Source: Billgrantia montanilacus (GTDB lineage: Bacteria; Pseudomonadota; Gammaproteobacteria; Pseudomonadales; Halomonadaceae). Taken from it: DNA of 64,000 bases. The notes beneath the pieces are model-generated. The model saw nothing but the letters and a program-made list of their open reading frames with translations. It did no database searches and had not been told where the DNA came from. Both the position numbers and the translations under genes were made by a program. The stretch covers positions 172,237 through 236,236 of the forward strand of contig NZ_QPII01000006.1 of NCBI RefSeq assembly GCF_003336675.1, given 5' to 3'. Shown here in pieces: positions 8,449-16,623 of the stretch. The first letter of the stretch is position 1, and every line of letters starts with the position of its first letter.

Positions 8449-9549
8449 TCAGTCGTCCTTGAGCACACCGCGACGGATCTGATCCTCCTCGATGGATTCG
8501 AACAGAGCCTTGAAATTGCCCTCGCCGAAGCCGTCGTTACCCTTGCGCTGGATGATCTCGAAGAAGATCGGTCCGATCACGGTCTCGGTGAAGATCTGCA
8601 GCAGCACGCCCTCGTCGGGGCCGCCATCGATCAGCAGGCTCAGCTCGCGCAGATCCTCGACGTTCTCCTCGTGGTTGGGCACCCGCTGGTTCACTTTTTC
8701 GTAATAGGTGTCCGGCGTGGAGAGGAAGGTCACGCCGTTGGCGCGCAGGGCACGCACCGTGGCGTAGATGTCGTCGGTGGCCATGGCCAGGTGCTGGATG
8801 CCTTCGCCGTTGTACTCGCGCAGGAATTCGGCGATCTGCGAGGTGTCGTCGGCAGACTCGTTGATCGGGATGTGCATCTTGCCGCAGGGCGCGGTCATGG
8901 CGCGGGAGTGCAGCCCGGTTTTCTTGCCCTTGATATCGAAATAGCGGTTCTCGCGGAAGTTGGCGATGTCGGTATAGAAATTCGCCCAGAAGTCCATCTG
9001 GCCACGGTCGACGTTGTGGGTCAGATGATCCAGAACCTTGAGGCCCACGCTGCTGTCCTGCGGGGTACGGCCGGGGATGGGCTCGAAGTCGATGTCATAG
9101 ATGGTGCGCCCTTCGCTGTCGACCTTGTTGTCGACGAAGTAGAGCAGCGAACCGCCGATACCACGCACCGCGGGAATGCCCACCTCGCCGGGGCCGACCG
9201 GGTTCTCCATCGGCTCGGCGCCGTGAGCCACGGCGTAGTCGAAGGCCTGCCTGGCGTCGGCCACCTTCCAGGCCATGGCACAGGCACTGGGGCCGTGCAC
9301 GCGGGCGAACTCGGCGGCGTGGCTCTCCGGCTCGGCATTGAGCACGAAGTTGACGTTCTCCTGCTGGAACAGGAATACCTGTTTGGAGCGGTGCTTGCGG
9401 GTCTCGGTGAAGCCCATGCGGTTGAACAGCGCACGCAGTTCCTCGATGCCCTCGGGGGTGGGGGCGGTATACTCGACGAACTCGAAGCCATTGGTACCGA
9501 TGGGGTTCTCTTGGCTGAGGGGAGCGACGGTCTTGGCAGGCGCGTTCAT
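8449..9549 (-). CDS. hpd: 4-hydroxyphenylpyruvate dioxygenase
   Basis: Non-haem Fe(II) enzyme (366 aa) that converts 4-hydroxyphenylpyruvate to homogentisate in tyrosine breakdown. The three iron ligands are visible: H175 in DHLTHNV, H253 in GIQHLAM and E322 in LQIFTETV, and the C-terminal IFFEIIQRKGNDGFGEGNFKAL is characteristic. The length is usual for bacterial HPD. It works after phenylalanine hydroxylase, whose genes (phhAB) lie 14 kb away; homogentisate dioxygenase and later steps are not in the window. The gene is monocistronic by its terminator. Confidence 0.96.
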   Translation of the reverse strand: MNAPAKTVAPLSQENPIGTNGFEFVEYTAPTPEGIEELRALFNRMGFTETRKHRSKQVFLFQQENVNFVLNAEPESHAAEFARVHGPSACAMAWKVADARQAFDYAVAHGAEPMENPVGPGEVGIPAVRGIGGSLLYFVDNKVDSEGRTIYDIDFEPIPGRTPQDSSVGLKVLDHLTHNVDRGQMDFWANFYTDIANFRENRYFDIKGKKTGLHSRAMTAPCGKMHIPINESADDTSQIAEFLREYNGEGIQHLAMATDDIYATVRALRANGVTFLSTPDTYYEKVNQRVPNHEENVEDLRELSLLIDGGPDEGVLLQIFTETVIGPIFFEIIQRKGNDGFGEGNFKALFESIEEDQIRRGVLKDD

Positions 9550-9823
9550 GGAAATTCTCCAGGGAGTTTGGCCAGGGTCTGAAACAAGGGTTTGACACAG
9601 TTGTTATGGGCGCCCTGCGGCGCCGTGGTGTGCCCCCAGCCTAGTGCCACGCCGCTCCCACCGGAACGTCTAGATACCCCCTTGCCACCGCTGTCGGCGT
9701 CGGCGCCACCCCGACCGCCGTAAAGCAATGCTTACACCCTGACGAAGCCGGCCAGTCACGCTCCAAGGGCGGTTCAAAATCCTGACAGGGCGTAACGAAA
9801 ACCTGACAGCCCAAGCGTCGCAC

Positions 9824-10132
9824 TCACTCTTTACCGCCGAGCTTTTCCTCCACGCTCGTCACCTTGTCGCCCATGCGCTGCTCGCGGTCGGTCCGGGTCC
9901 CCAGCTTGATGGTGGTGGTGATGCGTGGCGCGCCCATCTCGTGCACCACTTCATGGCAGCGCTTGACCACTGCCATCACCTCATCCCACGGGCCTTCGAT
10001 ATTGGTGCCATAGGCGTGCATCTGATGCTTGAGGCCCGATGCCTGGATGACACGCTGGCAGGCGGCGATCTGCGGTGAGACCGATACCCCCACGCCCAGG
10101 GGGACTACGCAGAGATCGATGATGACGTGCAT
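9824..10132 (-). CDS. MTH1187-family thiamine-binding protein (DUF77)
   Basis: Small cytoplasmic ferredoxin-like-fold protein (102 aa). It opens with MHVIIDLCVVPLGVGVSVSP and has the conserved YGTNIEGPWDEV segment (residues 41-52) that forms the thiamine/hydroxymethylpyrimidine-binding pocket in this family. The ATG at 10132 is preceded by GAGGAG eight bases upstream; a longer reading frame extending into the repeat array upstream is not real. Proposed roles in the family are thiamine sensing or salvage; the local context (hpd, repeats) adds no hint. Confidence 0.85.
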   Translation of the reverse strand: MHVIIDLCVVPLGVGVSVSPQIAACQRVIQASGLKHQMHAYGTNIEGPWDEVMAVVKRCHEVVHEMGAPRITTTIKLGTRTDREQRMGDKVTSVEEKLGGKE

Positions 10133-10164
10133 GCCGTGTACTCCTCGTCTAATAAGAAAGTCGC

Positions 10165-10810
10165 TGTCGGAGGTAGCTTCAGCTCCGGTCCGACGCTTCG
10201 GCGACCGTAGTGTTGCCGACGCTGGCGAACACTGCTGCCGTTGCGGCCTCCGCCAAGGCGCCTGCCGGCGCCAGTTGCGATAGGAACCAGCGCTCCAACA
10301 GTGACCCTTTCCACCGACGGCGCTACAGCATTGTAGGAGCATCTTTAGATCGCGACTGGAGGCCGAAGGCCTCCCGGCGGTGTTGCCAATGCTGGCGAAC
10401 ACTGCTGCCGTTGCGGCCTCCGCCAAGGCGCCTATCGGCGCCAGTCGCGATGGCAACCAGCGCTCCAACAGTGACCCTTTCCACCGACGGCGCTACAGCA
10501 TTGTAGGAGCATCTTGAGATCGCGACTGGAGGCCGAAGGGCTCCCGGCGGTGTTGCCAATGCTGGCGAACACTGCTGCCGTTGCGGCCTCCGCCAAGGCG
10601 CCTATCGGCGCCAGTCGCGATGGCAACCAGCGCTCCAACAGTGACCCTTTCCACCGACGGCGCTACAGCATTGTAGGAGCATCTTTAGATCGCGACTGGA
10701 GGCCGAAGGACTCCCGGCGGTGTTGCCAACGTTCGCGACCATCACCACGCTTCAGGCTTCACCAAGGCGCCTGCCGGCGCCAGTCGCGATGGGAACCAGC
10801 GCTCCAACAG
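10165..10810. repeat. Tandem 170-bp REP-pair (REPIN/BIME-like) array
   Basis: Three full copies of a 170-bp unit start at 10211, 10381 and 10551, with a partial fourth copy from 10721 to about 10810 and a related half element at 10165-10205. Copies two and three differ at only two positions. Each unit has two REP-like halves in opposite orientation: TGTAGGAGC, a small hairpin, CGCGACTGG and a GGCC-stem on one strand; TGTTGGAGCG...TCGCGACTGGCGCC...GGCGCC on the other. Related copies occur at 30026-30228 and 63796-64000. No REP-associated transposase is in the window. This accounts for the whole gap between the thiamine-binding gene and the SMC gene. Confidence 0.9.
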
Positions 10811-10855
10811 CTAATATTTCCTGCCATGACAAGCGATTGCCACCCTTATGATCCT

Positions 10856-13800
10856 TCACTCCACCGCCTCTGTGACGTGAATGCCGAACAGGCTGGCTTC
10901 GCCCTGGCTCCGCCCCACTTCCTCGGGGGCGGTGATGCGACCGTCGCGCACCATGACGTGGCCGCCCTGCCCCTGGGCGCCGCCGATGACGCTGCCCACC
11001 AGGTAGGTGGGAAATATCTCGGGGTCGTTCTCGTAGTTGGGGTTGTGGATCAGGCCGATCATCTGGAATCGCCCGCGAGTATTGCGCAGCGATTCGAGGG
11101 AGTCCTGAATCAGCCGACGATGCGACAGCTTGGAGAATAGCCCGTCGAGCAGGATCACGCTCTCGCGGCTGCTGCGGGCACGACGCTTGTGGTGCCCCGG
11201 GAGTTCGCGGAGCTCCCGCTCGATGGCGAATTCCGAGAGCTTGACCAGCCACATCAGCGACACGGCCTCCCGCTGGCCCTCCGACATCTCCTCGTTGAGC
11301 GAGAAGAGCCGGCCGTGGGGGCGGATGGCATCGTGCTTGAGACGGATCGAGACATCGTGGAAGAGCCCGCGATAGATGCGTCGCCGGATCTGGCGCAGCA
11401 GGTCGTCGTCGCGGCGCCGCGATTCGCCGTCAACCACGCCGCCATCACGCTCGGCACGACGCCGCATGGCCGCCTGATGCTCGTCGATATCGGCCAGCAG
11501 GGTGGTGATCAGCTCACGCAGCTGGTCGGGGCCGATCAGCGCCGCCTTGACCTCGAAGAAGGCGCCGCCCTCGCCGCTGCTGCGGGCCACCCGCCGGAGA
11601 ATGTCGAGATTGCCGGCGGCATCGCTGATGATCGAGCTGAGACGCTCGACCAGGGTACCCTCGATCTGCTCCCGGGAAGCGTGCAGCCTATCGACCCGCT
11701 GGCGATGGTCGCCAAGCTGGTCGAAGAGCTGTTCGTGAAGTGCGAGCAGGTCGTTCAGTGCGGCGGCGCTGGCACCCTTGAGCATGGCCAACCTGGCGCG
11801 CTCGGTATCGCTGAACAGCCGGCTGTGGGCCGCCTCTTCCAGGGACTCCGCCAGCCGACGTTCGCTCGTCTCGACCTGCTTCGCCTGACGCTCCCGGTTG
11901 CGGGCCCGCTCGCCCAGGTTGAGTTCGCCGAGGGCGTCCAGCAGGGTTTGCTGGCAGGCTTCCAGGGCGGTGACATCGAGCTCGGACGTCTCCCCCGCCA
12001 TGGCATGCCAGGTCTCGAGCGCCTCGTCACGGGTCTCGTGGTCGCCATCGTCGTGGGGCCAGCGGCTGGCGCCGGCCAGGTCCTCCAGCGCCGCCAGTCG
12101 ATGCGCCCAACCCTGCGGCAGTTCACGCAGCGCACGCAGCCAGTCGATAGCAAGCTGATCTACCCACTCCAGGGCACGACGCTGATCGTTCAGGCGACCC
12201 TCCACCGTATCGCGCTCGGCTGCCTTGGCCTTGCGCGCGTCACGCGCCTCACCCAGCTCGCGCTTGACCCGGGCGATCTCACGCTCCAGCTTCTGGCTGC
12301 CACCGCCGGCATCGCGCACGTCGAGATAGGCACGTATGCGGCTGAAATCGAAGTCGGCGCGCCGGCTTGCCTGGGCCAGCGCCGCTTCGAGTTCGGCCTG
12401 TACCTCGGCGGCACTGGCCATGAAGGCGACCCCGCCCTCCTCCTCGAAGGCGGCCAGTGCCCGCAGGCGGTCGCGTTCCCCATCGCCGAAGATGCGACGC
12501 CGCTGCGCCTCGGCATCGGCGTGCTGCTGATTCAGCAGCTCATTCCTCTCCACGGCGGCTTCCAGCCGCTCGGCGGCCTCAGCCAGGTGCCGTTCAAGCT
12601 CGGCTAATCGCGCCTCGAGCGCCTGCAGCCGCTCGACACCGCCGGCATCGTTGAACTGTTCGGCCGCGAGCCAGGTCTGGCCGTGGGCCTCCAGTTCGCG
12701 AGTGGCACGCTCCCGCTCCGGCGTCAGCTCGGCCAGTGCCGTCTCGGCCTCGAGGCTGGCCTCGGCGGCCTCCTCCAGGGCGAGATCGCCCCCCTCCTGC
12801 AGGTAGCGCTGGAAGTCATCAATGCAAGCTAATGCCGCATCGGTCAGCCGCGGCGCCAATGCCGCCTGCCGTTCAGCCAGCTCGCCCTGGGCCACCCCCA
12901 GCGCCTCCAGCAACGCTTCGACGCCCTCCTCGTCGGCAGCCCGCGCCTCCAGTGCCAGGGCATAGCCCTCGCCATGGGGGTCGAGACGAGCGCACTCGGC
13001 CGCCAGCGCCTTCTGCCGTTCGCGGTCGGCGGCCAGGCGTTTCTCGGTGGCCTCGCGCAGGGCTTCCAGATAGCTCGGGTCCAGGGCGGCCTTCACCGCC
13101 AGGGTCTCGACGCCCTGCACGGCGCCCAGCGGCGGCTCGCCGCGAGCCAGCAGCGAGGAGAGCCGCTCGGCCTCGAAAACCGGCACCGCGAGTCCGGCCT
13201 CGATCAGCGCGGCGGCGGCATCCTGCGCCGCATCGCTGCCGGCCACCACCGGGGCGAACAGCAGGCCGGCGGCCTGGGCCAGCCATTCACCCCGTCGCTC
13301 CAGCGGGGAGTCGGCATGATTGAGAACCTCGTGCAGCGGCTGCCAGGCCACACCCGTCTCGTCGAGCAGGCGGTGCGCCTCGGCCTCGACCGCGCGGCGC
13401 TCCAGCGGGTCGCCGGCGAGGCTCTCCAGGTAACGCTCCCGCGCCTGGATATCGACTTCCAGCGTTTCCGCCTCGCGCAGCAGGCGTGGATAGCGACGCT
13501 TGGCGTCCTGCAGCCAGGCCTCCGGCGTCAGTTCGCTGTTGTCGGCGAAGGCGAGCCGTGCCCGGTGCAGTCGACGCAGCCGAGTCTCTTCGGCTTCCAG
13601 GCGGTGCTGTTCGTCGGCCAGGGTGCGCTCCCGGTCGCGCAGGCGCTGACGCAGATGCACCGGGTCGTCGTCGGCGTGCAATTCCTGGTAGTAGCGTGCG
13701 GCCTGGGCCAGCGGGGCCAGCCGCGTCCGGGTGCGCTCGGCATCCTGCCGACGCCGGTCGGCCTCACGGCAGCGGGTGTCGAGTTCGGCCAGGGCGGTCT

Positions 13801-15763
13801 TGCGACGGGACCAGAAGCCGCCGATCTCCTCGTTGGGCCAACCCTCGACAAAGGCCCGCCAGGGTGCCTGCCCCCGGGCCAGCAGCCCCTGCTCGCCGGC
13901 CAGTCGCTCACGCTCGCCGCTCAGCCGCTCGCGTTCGCCGCGGGCCCGTTCCAGGGCCACGGTCGCTTCGTCGCGCTCACGGGCAAGCCCCTCCAGGGTT
14001 TCCGCCAGTTCCGCCTCGCGTTCCTGCTTCTCCTGCAACAGCTCGCCGGGCATGGCACCCGGTTGCTGGCGCTGGAAGGCCTCGTGCCAAGCGGCGACCT
14101 GCTTTAGTTCACCGATGCGCCCGAGGTGAGCATTGAAGGCCTGCCTGGCGGATGACGCCTGCTCCCGGGCCACCTCTGCGGTGGCCTCGGGCACCTCCAG
14201 CTCGGCCTCATCGAATAGTCCTTCGGCCAGGGCCTGGGTGTAGAAGCTCTGGTTATCGACAAAATCCCGCTGCTGCGACTCGAGCCGCTCGCGGGCCTGC
14301 TCCAGGCCATCGCGGTGCTCGTCCAGCCCGGCCAGGTCGCGACCCAGCTCCTCATGGTAAAGGGTGTCGGCGATGACCTCCTCGCGGAAGCGGTTGCCGT
14401 CGAGGGCCTCGAATGCCTCGGCGCCCTCGTCCAACGCGCTCAGCGCCCGGTAGCGCGCGCTGTCATCGCTGAAGGCGAGGCTCTCGGCGAGCCAGTCGCG
14501 GGCGGCGGCGAAGGCCACATGGCCGATATCCCGGCCCGCCGGCCAGTCGGCCTCGGCCAGGTGAATCAGGCGGCGGTGAACGTCCAGGCGCGCGCCCCGC
14601 TCGGAGAGCGCCTGGCGCACGGCGCGTTCGGTGAGCCCGGAGAGCCGGGCCAGCAGCCAGGTGGAGACCCGGGGACGGCCGGTATCGCCCACGGCCCAGG
14701 CGAAGCCCTGGACGGTCTCGTGCTCGCCCGGCTCTGTATCGGCAGCATCTTGACCATCGACAACAGCGGGCCGCCGCGGCAGCCCCGGCAGGCCGAGCAG
14801 GGCCTGCCCGCCGAGCAGGGCCTCGCTCGCTGCCAGCCCGCGGTCGAGCTCGAGCAGCTGGTCACGGGCGGCGCGCAGCGTTTCGCCCTGGCCCTTGAGG
14901 GCGGCCAGGCGCTCGACCTTGTCGCTGGCACGGCGCTGGTCGCTCTCGGCCTCCTCGAGCCGGTGGCGCAACTCGGTGATGTTGGTGCCGGAGTTGAGGA
15001 TCACCTCCTCGATCAGCTCCTCGCTCTCGTCGGTCTCGCCCCGGGTGGCACCAGAGAGGATCTCGGGGGCCAGCACCTCGAAGAAGAAGGCCTGATCCGC
15101 CTTCTCGCCCTGACGCGGCTTGATGGCATTGAAGATCTGGCTCTTGTCGGCGCCGCCCTCCTTCTGGAAGGCGGCGAGCTGGGCGAGCTCGCGGCGGGAG
15201 ACATGGGCGCCCACCGCCTCCAGCCACTCCTCGCGGTTATGGGTCAGGCGCACACCGCGCTGGCTCATGGCTGTCTTGATATCGCTGTTGGCATGCAGGG
15301 CAAGCTTGCCGTCCCGGGTCAGGTGGTGAACCGGAATGTCCTCCAGCCGACCGGCATAGTGATAGAAGGAGAGCCCGCTGCCATCGCTGTAGCCGTAGAA
15401 ACCGAAGACGAAGGTCTCGCCGGCAACCTCCTCCCCCGCGGCCGCCAGCATGTCGTCCTGCCGGGCACCGACGCTTCGGGAGCGAAACTCCACCCGCAGG
15501 TGGCTCCAACTCCGACCTTCGCCCGCCACCGACGAGGGCGTGCACTTGCGCCGTGTGCGCGCCAGCAGCGTACGGTCGCGGGAGAGCAGCCCGATCAGCG
15601 CCTCGGCCAGGGTGGTCTTGCCGAAGCCGTTCTCCATGCTGATGGCGCTGGACTGGCCGCGCAGGTCGAGCAGCAGGTGACGCATCTTGGCGTCCCATGG
15701 CGAGGCGACATCGCCGTGCTTGTTGAGCAGGTTGGCGATCTCGATGCGGTTGATCACGCTCAT
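10856..15763 (-). CDS. SMC/MukB-MksB-like condensin ATPase (1635 aa)
   Basis: Very large coiled-coil ATPase, third gene of a kleisin / MukE-like / SMC operon. The N-terminal head has a P-loop-like ENGFGKTT (residues 44-51), where the usual first glycine of GxNGxGKS is Met43. Residues about 280-1430 are rich in Glu, Arg, Ala and Leu and read as long coiled-coil arms with a non-coiled middle (about 690-830). The C-terminal head has the signature MSEGQREAVSLMW (from 1493) and Walker B VILLDG (1536-1541), where Gly replaces the catalytic Glu. It is longer than MukB (about 1490 aa), MksB or JetC. The start overlaps the previous gene by four bases. Role: DNA loop extrusion, chromosome organisation or anti-plasmid defence; the subfamily is unsettled. 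Confidence 0.8.
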   Translation of the reverse strand: MSVINRIEIANLLNKHGDVASPWDAKMRHLLLDLRGQSSAISMENGFGKTTLAEALIGLLSRDRTLLARTRRKCTPSSVAGEGRSWSHLRVEFRSRSVGARQDDMLAAAGEEVAGETFVFGFYGYSDGSGLSFYHYAGRLEDIPVHHLTRDGKLALHANSDIKTAMSQRGVRLTHNREEWLEAVGAHVSRRELAQLAAFQKEGGADKSQIFNAIKPRQGEKADQAFFFEVLAPEILSGATRGETDESEELIEEVILNSGTNITELRHRLEEAESDQRRASDKVERLAALKGQGETLRAARDQLLELDRGLAASEALLGGQALLGLPGLPRRPAVVDGQDAADTEPGEHETVQGFAWAVGDTGRPRVSTWLLARLSGLTERAVRQALSERGARLDVHRRLIHLAEADWPAGRDIGHVAFAAARDWLAESLAFSDDSARYRALSALDEGAEAFEALDGNRFREEVIADTLYHEELGRDLAGLDEHRDGLEQARERLESQQRDFVDNQSFYTQALAEGLFDEAELEVPEATAEVAREQASSARQAFNAHLGRIGELKQVAAWHEAFQRQQPGAMPGELLQEKQEREAELAETLEGLARERDEATVALERARGERERLSGERERLAGEQGLLARGQAPWRAFVEGWPNEEIGGFWSRRKTALAELDTRCREADRRRQDAERTRTRLAPLAQAARYYQELHADDDPVHLRQRLRDRERTLADEQHRLEAEETRLRRLHRARLAFADNSELTPEAWLQDAKRRYPRLLREAETLEVDIQARERYLESLAGDPLERRAVEAEAHRLLDETGVAWQPLHEVLNHADSPLERRGEWLAQAAGLLFAPVVAGSDAAQDAAAALIEAGLAVPVFEAERLSSLLARGEPPLGAVQGVETLAVKAALDPSYLEALREATEKRLAADRERQKALAAECARLDPHGEGYALALEARAADEEGVEALLEALGVAQGELAERQAALAPRLTDAALACIDDFQRYLQEGGDLALEEAAEASLEAETALAELTPERERATRELEAHGQTWLAAEQFNDAGGVERLQALEARLAELERHLAEAAERLEAAVERNELLNQQHADAEAQRRRIFGDGERDRLRALAAFEEEGGVAFMASAAEVQAELEAALAQASRRADFDFSRIRAYLDVRDAGGGSQKLEREIARVKRELGEARDARKAKAAERDTVEGRLNDQRRALEWVDQLAIDWLRALRELPQGWAHRLAALEDLAGASRWPHDDGDHETRDEALETWHAMAGETSELDVTALEACQQTLLDALGELNLGERARNRERQAKQVETSERRLAESLEEAAHSRLFSDTERARLAMLKGASAAALNDLLALHEQLFDQLGDHRQRVDRLHASREQIEGTLVERLSSIISDAAGNLDILRRVARSSGEGGAFFEVKAALIGPDQLRELITTLLADIDEHQAAMRRRAERDGGVVDGESRRRDDDLLRQIRRRIYRGLFHDVSIRLKHDAIRPHGRLFSLNEEMSEGQREAVSLMWLVKLSEFAIERELRELPGHHKRRARSSRESVILLDGLFSKLSHRRLIQDSLESLRNTRGRFQMIGLIHNPNYENDPEIFPTYLVGSVIGGAQGQGGHVMVRDGRITAPEEVGRSQGEASLFGIHVTEAVE

Positions 15764-16623
15764 GCGGTGGCCTCCTCGTCGTGACCGTCACTCTCGATGC
15801 CATCCTCCTGAGCGCCGCTTTCTTGACCACTACCCGGCGCTTCCGTCAGCCCTCGGGACAGGGCCTGGAGATGGCCGAGCTGATGGATACCGATCTGTTC
15901 GCTTTCCAGGGCGCCGAGCAGCGTCTGTTGCCAGACTTCGCCCGCGCTCTCGCCGTCTGGGTCCACAGCCAGGGCCTCGCCGGAATCCCGCGGGCTCTCC
16001 AGCAGCCCGGCCCGGACCTGCAGCTCGATGAAGGCGCGCACCCGGCGGGTGATATCCTCACCGCGCTCCTCGAGCAGCCCGCGGCTCGTTTCTGGCGCCG
16101 CCTCGCCCAGGCCACGCAGCGCTTCAAGCTGTTCGCGCATCAGCTCGGCGAGCTCCACGCCGCTGAAGGTCGCCTCCTGATAGCGGCTGACGTCGGAGAG
16201 CGCCCGGTTGTAGCGGGTATATAAGAGGGTGTGCATCAGCAGCCAGAGCTGCAGGTACCACTGGGCCAGCTCGGCACGGCTCTCCTGGCGTAGCTTGAGC
16301 GCCTCGAATACCGGCTCACGGGTATAGAGCGGCGGCTGCTCCAGCTCCGGGTCCGGCAGCATGGCGTAGTAGCGCGAGCCGGGGGCGATGCCGGGGTAGT
16401 CGCCGGTCTCGAACACCTTGAGCCGCAGCCCCTGTCCGGCGAGAAAATCGCGCAGCCCTTCGCGTTCGATATCGCTGGCATCATCGATCAGCGCACAGAC
16501 ATCGCGCTCGGAGAGCTGGCCCTCCCGCGCGGCACGCCGCTTGCGGCCGCTGCCGGGCAAGCGTTCGGCGCTGCGATAGCGCAGCAGGTAGGCGACCACC
16601 TCGCCCATTTCGGTCATGTTCAT
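15760..16623 (-). CDS. MukE/MksE/JetB-like condensin accessory subunit
   Basis: Soluble 287-aa protein, second gene of the SMC operon. It overlaps the kleisin gene and the ATPase gene by four bases on each side, which implies coupled translation and a fixed complex. Size and position match MukE/MksE, the winged-helix subunit that clamps kleisin. A region around residues 95-150 (REPVFEALKLRQESRAELAQWYLQLWLLM) resembles the conserved helical part of such subunits; the C-terminal 30 residues are acidic and low complexity. I recognise it mainly by synteny and size, since sequence motifs of this family are weak. Confidence 0.65.
   Translation of the reverse strand: MNMTEMGEVVAYLLRYRSAERLPGSGRKRRAAREGQLSERDVCALIDDASDIEREGLRDFLAGQGLRLKVFETGDYPGIAPGSRYYAMLPDPELEQPPLYTREPVFEALKLRQESRAELAQWYLQLWLLMHTLLYTRYNRALSDVSRYQEATFSGVELAELMREQLEALRGLGEAAPETSRGLLEERGEDITRRVRAFIELQVRAGLLESPRDSGEALAVDPDGESAGEVWQQTLLGALESEQIGIHQLGHLQALSRGLTEAPGSGQESGAQEDGIESDGHDEEATA

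Noticed and set aside
9550..9640. TyrR box upstream of hpd
   Set aside because: TGTCAAACCCTTGTTTCA looks vaguely similar but the arms and spacing do not fit TGTAAA-N6-TTTACA.
10133..10468. N-terminal extension of the thiamine-binding protein into the repeat array
   Set aside because: The extension is translated repeat DNA; the conserved start MHVIIDL with a good GAGGAG site is at 10132.
10211..10810. CRISPR array
   Set aside because: Repeats are 170 bp, directly adjacent with no unique spacers, and no cas genes are near.
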